Assembly (NCBI RefSeq): GCF_910596095.1
Contig: NC_056539.1
Span: 9,870,501-9,934,500, forward strand
Reading direction: 5' to 3'
Origin: Thunnus maccoyii
Taxonomy: Eukaryota > Chordata > Actinopteri > Scombriformes > Scombridae
Length of the DNA stretch: 64,000 nucleotides
Notes under the pieces: model-generated
The model's database searches: none
What the model saw: the letters and a program-made list of their open reading frames with translations, nothing else
What the model was told of the DNA's origin: nothing
Shown: in pieces, positions 50,073 through 62,900 of the stretch
Numbering within the stretch: the first letter of the stretch is position 1
Layout of the letters: each line of letters starts with the position of its first letter
Translations under genes and position numbers: made by a program

Positions 50073-53000
50073 AATACAGAAAGAGAAACAGAGAGAGTGA
50101 GGGCGCAGGAAAAGGGGGTGGGGGGGTGGGGGGGGGGCGCCATAGGACAGACTTTGACACATTCCTGGCCGATGGCTCTGATACTCTCTCTCCCGCTTTC
50201 TTTCTCCTCTCAACCCTTCCAATTCTTCTCTCTCCCTCCTTTTTGTGGTGAGTCGAGCAATTCTTTCCAAACAAGAGCAGCCTCATCTCTGATCCAAGCT
50301 CTCTGGCTTTGATTAGCTGCTTAATGAGCCTGCCGTCGGTATGCTGTGGTCTATACACACACATTGGCAAAAGGCACATACACACATGTACACACGCATA
50401 TGCACACACAAATCCAGTTTGTGTGTCCGAATGCAGCATAGCACAGTATTATAAACAAAGCCCACATGCTCTGGTACAATCGGCCAGGCTTTGGGTTGGC
50501 TCCAGCTCCTAAACACTCGCTCTCTTTCTTTTTCTCTTATGCTCTCTCTTTGTTTCTCCGTCTCTCTCAATCTGTTTCACACACACATTAGACCTACAAA
50601 CCAAAACCCAGCCCTGCCCTCAACAGCCTGGTATAAAAAACTACACCCGCTCCAGCACCCACTGGATATCCTTTCAGTTCCGGTGGCAAAGTTCAATAGA
50701 AGAGGTCAAAGGAAGGGCAGGACTCTGCTCTGACATCTCCTCCCTTTCTTCCTGATATGTCCACGCCTTGTAAAATATCACTACAACTTCAGCAAGCAGG
50801 TGACAAGAACAGAACTCCCTATTCTGACTCATGTGCTCACTTGTCAGAAACGCACGTACACAAACACAGGCCTCCAGTCACACACACAAACCTTGACTCT
50901 GTGTTGAAGATAGCAAAGACGAATTTGCTGGACATGAAACCCTTCTCCACGTCTCTGAGTTTTAAGTTGTCCAGAGGGAGCATGTACTTCTTCTCCTTCT
51001 CCTAGAAAAGACAAAATATGGTAAGATAAAAGTTGACAGAGGTATGCAGAGTAAAATAGGACATCATAGAGAGGTAGCACAGGTGTTGATAGCAAAAAAC
51101 AACACAGACTGAAGACAGTTCACTTGGGGGCTTTAGTTAAAATAGTTGCATGTCTGGTACTAAATATTTTTCAGGCTGCGCTTAGAGAAGAGAGTAGCCA
51201 GTGGGATCAAGAGACTTGAACTGTAAAAGGAAAAGTGTCAGAGGGTGAGGCGAAGAGGAGTTGTGTGAACACTATGCTAGCAGCGCATCCGAGTTCATAT
51301 CAGATTTTGTCTGCCTGTCAAGACTGACTCACATTAACAACCCGCTAACTTGTGGAAGAGAGACAGTGGACGAGGGAGAGAGAAGGCGAAAGAGATGCCA
51401 TAAGTCTATAGTCTGTCATCACCGCAGGGACTTATGAATGACAGTAAACAGTTGGAAGAGTGCAGCGGACAGAGTGAGCAGAACCAGACAGTATGGAGGC
51501 AGGGTACAGAGAACTGAAGCTGGGAGGGAGGGAATGAGAGAAGGAGTACGAAAAAAAAAAGAGGGAGAGAGGCCGGGCCCACATGTGAAAGTCATTACTC
51601 AGACTCAAGCTCTAACACAACATTTCTCCTCGAGTGAAGCCCTTCCCCCCCCATCTCTCTACTCTGGCCTGCTCCCTCTTTCTAACCTTTGAGAAGGGGG
51701 CTTTCAGAAAGCTGCTTTGGTGATATTCACAGCTGTGGACTAGATAGAGATGAAGGAGAGAAGGAAAAAGAAGGCTGACTTCCATGGAAAATAGAACTAA
51801 CGCATGCCTGCGAGAAAAGAGGGTTTCCTTAAAATTCTGGATGTTGTCTTGGTGGTTGTGTTTGTGTGAGTGTGTGTGTGTGTGTGCATGTGTGGGTGTG
51901 CACGCCTGCATCTGAATTTGAAGACATGCACACATGTGGTTTTAGATGTGAGTGTGCTGGTAGTACATTTTGGTCTTCCCTCTCTCAGTGCTCCCCTGAA
52001 CCCTACGACTCTCTTCCTTCGTTCCTCTTTCCTTTTTTCCAAAGGGGCCCACTTCCTGTAACAGAGGCTGAAAAAAATGACAGAACGGGATTGGCGCTCA
52101 TACTGCAACATCTGGGATCGCTTTAGACAGAGGGGGAGGAGACTGGAGAGAGTATAGGGTGCTCTGATGGGGTAGAAATAGAAAGTAGAGATGAGGAAGA
52201 GAGGAAGAGGAGGGATAGAGGTGGATAGAGGGATAGAGAGGAGTGAATTTTGTGCGATTAGATGTGGAAGGGTTGAGGAACATAGAGAGCAGGAGAGAAT
52301 GTGCTGGAGAAGTGGGGAGAAACTGCAGACCACTCCAAAGTTGATTCCCCATGGGTCCCATCAACCCATATATGGCTGCTAAGTTCCTCCCTAACTCTCT
52401 CTCCATCTCTCACTCCCCTTATTTCCTTATGCCTTCCCTGAGTGAACAGGCAGATCCCTAGCTGAATGAGTGAATGTGCCACGTCAAGACTGGATACTAC
52501 GCCGGGACACAGCCCTGTGGACGCCTGACCCAAGATACACTGACATCGCCGGAGGAGGGACACCCGTAGGAGTGGATGTCTGATGTGCGTGTGAGACCCC
52601 TCGCCCCGCAACACAGCATCGAGACAGGATAAGAAAGAAGAGAATAACAGAGGAAACCTTTTGGTGACAACCTTCCACCACAGGCAGGACTGCTAGCAAA
52701 CAACCAGAATGGGAAAAAGGCGAGACCAAAGAGAAGAGAAAGTGAGAAAGGGTCCTGCTCCGTCATCCCAGTGTTCAGACTACCTGTTCAGGATCTTACT
52801 GGTGTACAGTAGTCTGCACATTGGTTAGACTGTGCAAGGAAGCGCTTCAGCAGCCTACACGAATAACATATACATACCCACAAGACTCAGGACAACATGA
52901 AAACCTGCATGCATGCATCTATGCTGGGGCAAATCCAGTGTCTAATATTTTCTGATGTTTCTTGCTTAAATGTGTGGAAATGTGTTTAAATGTGCATACA

Positions 53001-54861
53001 CTAACACTTACTTTTATTACTTCAAACTGTAGTCATCAACTCTGTAGTAATTCAAGCGTAATGAGATCCATTTTGTAGCATTCATCAGCTTGAGTGTCTG
53101 TGTAAATGGCGAGTGATGCATTCAAGGCAGAGACGTTTACATACGGCAAATTCCAGCAAGAGAAGCTGTAACTAGTGACTGACTAATGTTTTACAAACAT
53201 TCAAGGCAAAACAGCTGTAAACTATTGAGTTTTTATACACACACTCAGTGTAGAAAAGCTTGAAATTGACTGATTTTGCCTCACATATTGGGTATTTTGT
53301 GTTTCTGCATGTGCATCTGTGTGGCCATATGATAACTCTTGTGTTCACAGACATCATGGCACTGCTTTGTGTATGCTTGTGTGTATGTGTGTGTGTGTCC
53401 TCTAGGGTGGTTGTGGGGTATCATACATCAGAGCTGCTATGTCTGAAGCTGTGTCTTCTCTTCCTATAGACTAATGGATTTGAGATATGGAACAGGCCTC
53501 TCACACACACACACATACACACACAGGGGAGCGTCTAGATTAAGTGTATAGGCATGAGCCGTCTGTTTTTCTTCAGGCTGCCTGGTGGAGCCCTGGCAGT
53601 TGAGGGGTGAAGGAATGTATGTCTGTTCAGTGTGCTACAGAGATTAAACTCTGGACTATTAGGCTGCACTCTCAGTATGAGGTCAAAGCAGGGTACAACT
53701 GTCGTAGTACACGGAAAAGCGATGCGCCGTATGGCTTTTAAGACGTTAAAAAATTGGAGTGTGTAGAAGCAAGGGATGGAGAAGGGAGGTTGGAAGGGGA
53801 GTCAATGGGGGTAGGGGGTGGGGGGTGGGGGGACAGGGGTATTTGTGAGAGAAACTGTGGAGGAGTTGAGAGGAGAGGGGGAGTCAAAAGGGGAGGTCTG
53901 CAGTGTAGAAACAGCCATGTGGGATTTCTCTGGGCAGATCTTGGAAGCTGGTGTTTGGACAAAGCTTCAAATTTTCCAGCCAGGAATGTGCATAGTCCCA
54001 GGGAGACTGCCAACCACAGAAAGGGGGAGAAAGAGAAAGAGGGGGAGACAGAGAGAGAGAGAAAGAAAGAGAGAGACAGACATAGAGAGAGAGAAAGGAG
54101 GAAAGGAAAAGGCAGCAGAGGTAAAGAAAGAGAAAATAAAAGTTGGGAGGGGGGGCAGCAGTAGAAGAAAAAGAAATGTCTGTGGAGGTAGTGTGGGCGG
54201 GGAGAGTGAGAGCGGGAACTGCAAGAGAGAAGAAGCAGAAGTTGGCTTGCATGACAGTGTGTGTGTGTGTGTGTGCGTGCGCGCACAAAGTTGCATTTGG
54301 AAAAGCAGTAGATCTGATCTTCTGTGATAATATGGGTGACTGACAATGCGTTCAGGCCTTGAAAACACATAAACAGCTGATAAACTTTCCAACATAAGGA
54401 GGAAGTGCAATGACTAATCCAACTGAACCTAATTAATTGGAAAGGTTTAGACACTCATATGAGCTTTAATCCTTGTAGTCAAACATACGTGTCTCATTGT
54501 GATCTGAGTCAAAGTTTGTTGCTCTGATGTGGTCACGAAATACTTGCTTGCCTGTCTTTGTATTATTTATTGCAGATGTGCTAAGTCTGTGTGTACGTGT
54601 GAGTTGATTGGTAAATGCTTAGTAAGGGGATGACAGCCAGAGGAAACGTATAACACTGTTTGTGTACAATATGCATGCCTGGGGCTGTGTCTGGGAACAC
54701 TGTGTTCAAGCGAACCAGTGTTTATCTGAAAAGTGACCGTGTCTGTCTGAGTGAGTGTATATTTTTCTCCACTATTTGCATGCCAGTTTGTTTACATCAG
54801 ACTCCGCATGTGTACTGTATACTGTATATACAAGTCTGTCCACTGTGTGTGTTTGAGCGTG

Positions 54862-54907
<46 letters not shown>

Positions 54908-57900
54908 TATGTGTGTGTCTTAGTTTGGCTTGGGGCAGCTCCAGCTGTGTCAGAGTGAGCCGCTCCAAATGCCTGAACTCCCAGAAGAGGAAGAAAAGGG
55001 GGAGTAAGGGGAAGAGTGAACGAAGAGCGGGACGAATGGGGAGAGGGGAGGGCGTCAGAGGAATGAATGGGGGAAACGGAGGGGCTCAGTTGCAGGTCCA
55101 GGTGGCAGGAGAGAAAAGAGGAAAAATGGTTAGCTAGGCTGAGAGATGCTCTTCTACTTATGCATATAATGGTGTCAAATGTCACTTCCATAAATACAGG
55201 GTCCATCTGTCTGGTTTTAGCCACAACGCGGCTTTCGAACTTTAGTGTGGTTACCAAGAACAATAACTTATTTGTAAACGCACTCTACACACTGTCAATA
55301 ATGCCTGTCAAACAATACAACTAAATTTTATCCACGACAGCATCATCACAAATGTAATGTATTAGTCAACGGTACAAATGTACGCACAAATGCTCTCCTC
55401 CTCTGATCTCACTTCCTGTACTCTGGCCTTCCCTCTTCACATGACATCAACTGTGACAGGATGAGACTGTTGTGGTGTGTCTGCCTGTCTACACTTGCTG
55501 TGCAGACCTTCTGCTCCTGTACAGCAGGCACAGACAGGCAGACAGATGGCAGCCCCACTGACATCAGAACAGGGACACTAGGACAGCTCTTCCAACTTCT
55601 TCAATGAAACTGCAGGGGCTTGACTGAAACTGTTGTATTTTCAATTGATGACAGATTTCCCCTTCTACTTAATCATCTCTCAACTTTCCGATTAACATAC
55701 TGTTTCAAGCTGAGATGTGTTAATAAACTCATGATGACTCAAGTGTACTGCTGTGTTTTGACTTCACTATTTTCTCATTTTAGTCCAAATTATAACTTGC
55801 TTTGATTAATCTATTTGTTGTCACGCATGATGAAAAGACAGGGGATTAGATGAAAGTGAAGGCCTTACCTCATCATCTTTGAACCAGGACAGGCTCTCGG
55901 CAGTGAGAATGAACCAGTACTCTTTGGCTCCACCTTTCATGATGCCAATGTTGCTGACAGTCAGCCAGCCCTTTCGTATGACCTGCACAACAGCCAAAGG
56001 TAAGGGTAAGGAGCTCAGATGGCTGAACTGACAGCAGCAATGGTGTTTAGAGGACATGGAAAATGACATAGCAAGGTATAATTCCTATGAAGGTGTGCAA
56101 AGCAGATCACGTAATGAGAGTGGACCTTACTAGTGAGAACAGGAGCAAAAGTTAGAGAAAGTTGACACTGGAGGAAAAAAAAATTTGCAAGTTAGACATT
56201 TGTGAGATATATGACGTAGCAACAGTGAGGCAATCACCAAATAATTCAGCCATGTTTCCTGACCACCAGTGGACATTGGTCAGTGAGAAGAGGACTAGAT
56301 GTACAGGTAAAGGCAAACACAGTAAGCATAGGGCCAAGCATATTTGGAGATAAGAACAGGATGGAAGAGACTGAAAGAAAGATGTGTGATGAATTAGGGA
56401 ACAGGAAGTATGAGATGACATACAGATACCAAGAAATGACATACACATCCTGCAAACTGGAAAGTCTTAACATCTGCAAATATTTATGGAGCCAGAGGTA
56501 AAGAATATAAGAATACTGAGAACACTGAGAGGGGAAAAAAAGTTTGTGACATTAGCAGTGTATCAGTGGCAGATGGTGAAAAACGTGATTAATAAAGCTA
56601 CAACAAGCCATTTTGCCAGTGTGCATGTTTGCTGCCATAAGTAGCATGCCAACCCACAACCCCTTAGCTTCCTGCACACACATATATCCAGTAGAGGCAG
56701 CAGTGAGAGAGTAGGCTTTAAAAGATTGGTTTCCTACTATTAGACTTGAGAAAGGGACCACACCCTGGAGAAAAACAGGAGATGAAGAAGCAAAATTAAG
56801 ATAGTGTTCAATTGTTCTTTATATTAATGTTGTTGGAGATTACACTAATATTGATAATTAAATAGTTTAACTACTATTAAAGCAACATCAAAGTTGTTTG
56901 CGTAAATAAATGACACATTTTTTTGATTTTTTAAAGCTGTGCTTGAAATCTACTGCTGTTTTACAAATGTCATCCTATTACATCGAGATTACAGAATAAA
57001 CACAATCATACTGGGGATTGTGTCTTTAATGATCCCAGCTTTAAAATGTGTCACAAAAATATTATGTTACACATAAATCATAGGAGATTGAGATGAAAAA
57101 AAAAAAAAACGCCTCCTTTTTGCTTGACTACATTCCTGTGAGAAGCCAAGAACAACCCTGGTTTCATGATTTGATCCACTTCAGTAAAATCTGCACACAA
57201 ACACAAAAATCTCCAATTTAACTGCAGCTATGAATGCTGATTAATGCTGATTAATACATAACACATGGGGCGGTGACATCACTGGAAATAAGAAGGGGAA
57301 AAATAAAAATGTAAGATGGATGGAAAAGGTTTAGTTCAGCACCATGCACACTCAAATTGTGCACTGCAGACAACCATTGGCTGCAAGGGTCAATTGTGAG
57401 TGTATATATCGTCATCTAAGATGTGCAAATTATCATGCACAAATATGCACATATTATGTTTGTTTTGCATTATAGTGACAAAGGCAATTCTGAATGAGAA
57501 GGGAAAACAATAGTAAAAGTGTATAGCCAGCCTTATTTTTTGGTCTGAGGGTGATTAAGTCAGAGTCAAGGTATGGTAAAAGATATGAGATATCACTGGG
57601 ATACTTAGTTGACAGTTTATACTTCTTGGAGACACTAGACGAAAAACCAGGGAATCAACAAGGTCATTAGGATGCATCTTCAGGAGACCATGAAAGATTT
57701 TACTAAATGTCTTCTAAATATCTTAATTATCCATACAGTAGTAGATCTTTCACTCTGCTATCACCATCTCAAGAGTCACGCTGCTACTGTGGTGAAAAAT
57801 ACTGCAAAAAGGTATTTTCCTGCTGAATTCTCACCTGGTTTCCTGAAATCCCCAGAACAACCTTCTTATTGCTTTGGTTGTACATCTGCTGGGCACTGAG

Positions 57901-59905
57901 AGAGAGGAAGAGCACATGTTAATTTATTTGTGTGTTATAATTTTTTATAGTTCATTAAAATATTTAGTGACAGTTTAAAACTGATGAGAGGTTACTCACT
58001 TAGTGAAGCCAACGAAATCTTCATGTTTGGTATTTATGTACGCAAGCTGTATGTCAATGAGCAACAAGACCTGGATAGAGCAGACATACATTAATTAGAG
58101 ATAAACACAACCTGTACAATTTATCCAGTAGTGTGATCTCAAACTAATTTGTGAATGCAAAGTCCAAATGTGTGTGAATGACCTGATCTCTGCATTTACT
58201 CTCTTGCTCTCGAATTTCAGTGGTTATAATTTTCTCTGTTTCATCTCGCAGTTTGGGAAAGGAACTAAGCTATAGAGAGAACATATCAGAAGTCAGTTAA
58301 AAGGCTGTTTCAACACATTGAAACACACATCGCACAAGTACAAAACTCACACGGAGATTTATACCTTGTTGAAACACTGGTTCACGGTGGTGAATAGTTC
58401 TTGACTGACCATGTCAACGAATTTCATACATGGTCCCTTAAGCCTTGATATCTGTTTCTTCACTATTGCTTCAAAGGCCATGTCAGGAGTGAACAGACCT
58501 GTCCTATAGGGAAAGAGCAGCAGGTGGAGGAAAGGAAGAAAATGAAAAGAAATACAAAACAAATGTTAGGTTGGCTGGTGCAAACAAAAAATATCACAAC
58601 AGAAAAATGTAAAAGGATGTAAAAGCATTTAACACTCATGCTCAAAACACTATACCACACCTGACTCCATGGATGTTTCTGATGGCATAGTTGATCTCCC
58701 GCCGCAGCTTACTCTCATCAGACTCAATCTGAAGTCAACCACAGTACATTGTCAGTCAGAGATGAGCACTTGGCCAAGTGACTATGGCAAGCTCTACATA
58801 TGCACAAAGACAATCAAAAGCAATGCACAGAATCACACACCTTGACCAGTTCATAGGGGAAGCGCTCATGAAAGATTCGGTTGATCCTTGCACCTCCCGA
58901 CAGAATCATGGTGTCTACTTTGTCGCCTGAGCCTTCGATTAGCTTCTCAAAGTCAACAGCCAGGCGCTGAACTGACCTGAGGTGAAGAAACAGACAGACC
59001 AGGAGAAACACTGATACATAAATAATCAAAAAAACAAAATCTGCATACACATGCACACAGAATGACTGACTGACTGTAGAAGTGTCTTGGTCCTGCTTGC
59101 AGGGTCATCAGGATTATATTGTTTGTACTCTTCAACCTCTTTGTTCACAGCCAGAAGCTGGCTCTGCAGATGACTACGGAAGGCTGGCAGAGTGTCCCGA
59201 ATGTGGTTTGTCAGTTGCTGAAAAATAAAAATTGTGGGTAACAACACACACGCATAACCTATTTACTTTTCTATGTGTGTATGTCTGTGGGTGTGTTAAC
59301 CTGGTTGAGGATTCTTTGTAAATATGGTGTGCCCATGCTTGCAGCAATGTGTTTGTAGGCCGGGTGGGAAAGGAAAAACTTTTCCTCTGCAAGCAGAGCT
59401 GCTTTAATATCCTTTTTCCCATCAATGTCTTTCTGACTGCGGTTCACCACCCCTATGTAACCTGGGGAAGAAGAGATGAAAAGGGAAATGAAGAGCATGT
59501 GATCATTGTAAAGAAGACAATGTGCAACAAGAGAGAAGAACAATCAAGGGCTTTGATGTAAGACAGATTCAACTCGCATTTTCTGACGTGTCCTTGGGAA
59601 CTCTTCCCAGACTGCCATTTGTTCCATTAAGACTGTAGCATACAAGCAGGAAATGAGTGTGTTTGTGCAACAGCAGAGCATGTGGTATAAAGCGGGCCAA
59701 ATCCCCTATTTAATACAGTAATAGATGTAATAGCACTAGGCTCCATATCTAATGCTTCAGCTCTATGCTGCTACTAGGGCAGTTATTTCAGTGGGCTTCC
59801 ATGGCTAATGCATTAGCACTATAGGAGAAGCATGAGGGAGCTTGCACCTGGTGGTGCTTTACTGCAATGCCTTTTTCCTTGCTTCTCACTCTGTCTCTCT
59901 CTTTC

Positions 59906-59946
<41 letters not shown>

Positions 59947-62900
59947 ATCCCCCCACCTCCCCCTTTCTCTCTCACACACACACAGCACACTTTTACTAGC
60001 CATCAGGCATGCTGGTATCAGTCCCCCTACTCACACTCTTGGCTGTTACACAAAACAGTACAGTGAATAATATAATCACTTTTGCTCTGTCTATCTCTCA
60101 TTCAAATACACACAAGAACAAATGTGCACATATGTGCACAGATATGGTCATCTTTTAACACATGGCACAAGCTAATGAAATATTGTACATGGATATACAA
60201 ATAGTGAACAAAAGAGACAGAGAGAGAGAGAGTTAGAGATACAGAAAGAGAAAAAGACAGAGGGAATGAGTGCTTGGTTGAGAGTGAGCTTCTGGTAGGT
60301 GATTACAGACACAATTATAACGTCAGTCCTCTCCAGAGAGCCTCCACCAGATGCAATATGACTAGATTGCAGCTAGGTGGCTCAACACACACAAGAACAC
60401 ATGCACACAAACATAAGCAGCACACCTCTGCGTAGGGGAAGCAACCTGTTCTCTAGTATTTCCCGGGCATCTGTTCCTTCATCCATCAGGTCCAGTTTAG
60501 TGATTACACCTATTGTACGCTGGCCTAAAGGGAAGAAGAAAAACAGGAGGAACTTTTACGGCCTCAATATGTGATTTTAAAACCTGTGGAATAAGAATAT
60601 TATATGACAACTCCCTCAACCTTTTAGACATTTTCCTTGTAATAATGAGATCATTAATCCTTGCTTACAGACGTCAAGGTGAAGTTATCAGCCACAGAAA
60701 TGCAGCATTAAGCTGGTGTACATTCAGTGCCTTGCTCAAAGGCACCTTAGTGAGATGTCTTGCGCAGTACAGTATGTCTTCTTCTTGAGCAATGGTCTCT
60801 TTAACCACAAGGCCAACCTGATGTCTTCATTACTGACTATTTTATATATAAATCAAGCTTCCACATTCCCACACCACACAATCACACACTTGGCTTACCC
60901 TGTGGGTCAACATCTTTGGCCAGTTTGAGTGCATCAGAGTTGGCCAGGTCAGTGTTGGCAGGCGTGACAGCCAGGATGAGACAGTTTTCCTTACAGATGA
61001 ACTGCATGATCATGTCTCGTATCTGGTACTCTATGTCTGCTGGCTGGTCGCCCACAGGCAACTTGGTGATACCAGGCAGATCCACAAGAGTCAGGTTCAG
61101 CACTGCAAACAAACACAAGCACATCCAAAAGAGTGCACATAAACACACACGTTATAAAAATGTCAGAGAAATAGACTTTGTGTGAATGTTACCATGTGGT
61201 GAATACATCCGTAGGTTAATAGGGACAGGAGAGATGCCCTTATTCGATCCTGTGACTCTGCACGTCTCTGCCTCTATCTCCTGGCGGATCTCATCAAAGT
61301 CTGTGAACTTCTTTCCCTTACAATGGAGAAATTCACCATACTCTGGAAAAACATCAGTTAAACAATGATACATTTGTACTGTGATCTTAATTTTAGAATA
61401 TCTTAGAAATATCAAGCACATCCAGTGCATCAAAACATTTGCTGCTGTTTTATGTTTTTATGGGTCAAGTTATAAGAGCACAGAATGATAAACCATGATA
61501 TATAAATACAATTTAATAAAGTCAAGTTTATTTGTGATTGCACTCTTCCAGCAAGTTTCTATATGTTATTTGAGACTGTCTTTTAAATAATGCAAATGCT
61601 GCATATCATACCACTTTGCTTCTCTGCAACAGAGGCTAGAGGGCCAAAAAATACAGGACACAGTCTTATCATTCTGAGCATTAGATGACAATTCCAGCAA
61701 TGTCTCACCAGTCTGGCTCTGTCATTGTGAAATGTAATACTGCCACCTGGTGGCAGCTTCAAATACAAGCTACAAAATGACACCTGAAATGCATGGGTGA
61801 ATGAGAGTGTCTTTCCTACCCGTGTTAGCACTAAGCAGCTGGAGAATTAAAGGTCTACGAGTGACAATTCCTGAACCACGTGGAAGGAAGTCTCTGTTGG
61901 AGAGGAAACACTGAATTGGAAAAGGATACACACCCACAAACACACACACACGCAGGCAAACTGCTGCTGGTATTTGATGCCAATGCAGACTTGCATCTTT
62001 GTCTGAAAAATTAGCCTGACACGCACCATTTAAATGACTTTACATAGTCTACATGCCCACATAAGACCATTACACGACAATATACTTTTCTGTGAGACAT
62101 AGGCCTAATAAAGTATTGTCAGAACTGTCTGACTTAAACAGTCAGCTGTACATTAGTTTTGATTAGGTTACCATACCATCCAAAATACCAGCAACTTGAT
62201 CAGGAAGGCTAGTACTAAAAGCTGAATGTAGTGTTAACTATAAAACACATAATGCACAGGGTAAAAAATAATCCACCTCCTATGAAAAAATCTGATTCAG
62301 GAAGTTTGTTTTACTGCATCCTGCTCCAGATCAAACATCTGGCACAGAACTCAGCAGAGGAGTGTCATAACATAGTCATGACTGAGACAAAGAACTGACG
62401 TGATAAAATATGACTACACACACAGGAAGGCAAGTATTAAGAGTCTTCTACAGTTACTGACAAGGCTTCACATTTTGGCTTGGATGCTATACTACTCGGG
62501 ACAATACATGGGTCCCCTTCACTTAACAAAGCCCCAGTGTCTAGAATATAATGGTCAGAGGAAGCTAGGAAACTACTGTGACTGAACAGCATTCCTTTTT
62601 GACGGGATGGCAGCACTTAACCCCCTCATCGCATTTAACAGCACTGTCTTACTAGTATTTAAACTTTACCAAAACAACTCTGAGTGGGCTTCGTTACCTT
62701 TAGACCTCAAAATTAGATCCGTGAAAGGTCTGAATAAGATTTAACTCGACAAATCTCTGAAAGGTATTGTCTGAATGACTTATATGTTTACGAAAAGCTT
62801 TCATTGTTTTCCAAGAGCCTGCCTGTGAGATAAGATGCTGTACTGGCTACTGTCATACAGACACTGCCAACTCTGGCATCCACTACTTCATACTAGCAAA

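Larger units (their letters stand above)
52749..55556 (+). ncRNA. dnm3os: Minimum span of the dnm3os-type primary transcript
   Basis: The two hairpins are co-oriented and antisense to dnm3 within intron 14, the arrangement that defines DNM3OS in other vertebrates. The true 5' end must lie left of 52749 and the 3' end right of 55556, both possibly within 51002-55868. No splice structure or coding potential could be assigned. Open frames here come from simple repeats. Confidence 0.7.

Noticed and set aside
49962..50439. Overlapping frames through a CA microsatellite
   Set aside because: Runs of alternating Val/Cys or His/Thr come from the repeat, not from a gene.
51797..52614. Minus-strand frames of 100-178 codons
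   Set aside because: They lie in intronic low-complexity CT-rich sequence next to mir-199a, with no splice support or family similarity.
53738..54454. Long open frames of 130-240 codons on both strands
   Set aside because: They are translations of polypurine/polypyrimidine and TG/CA repeats with extreme composition, inside dnm3 intron 14; no domain is visible.
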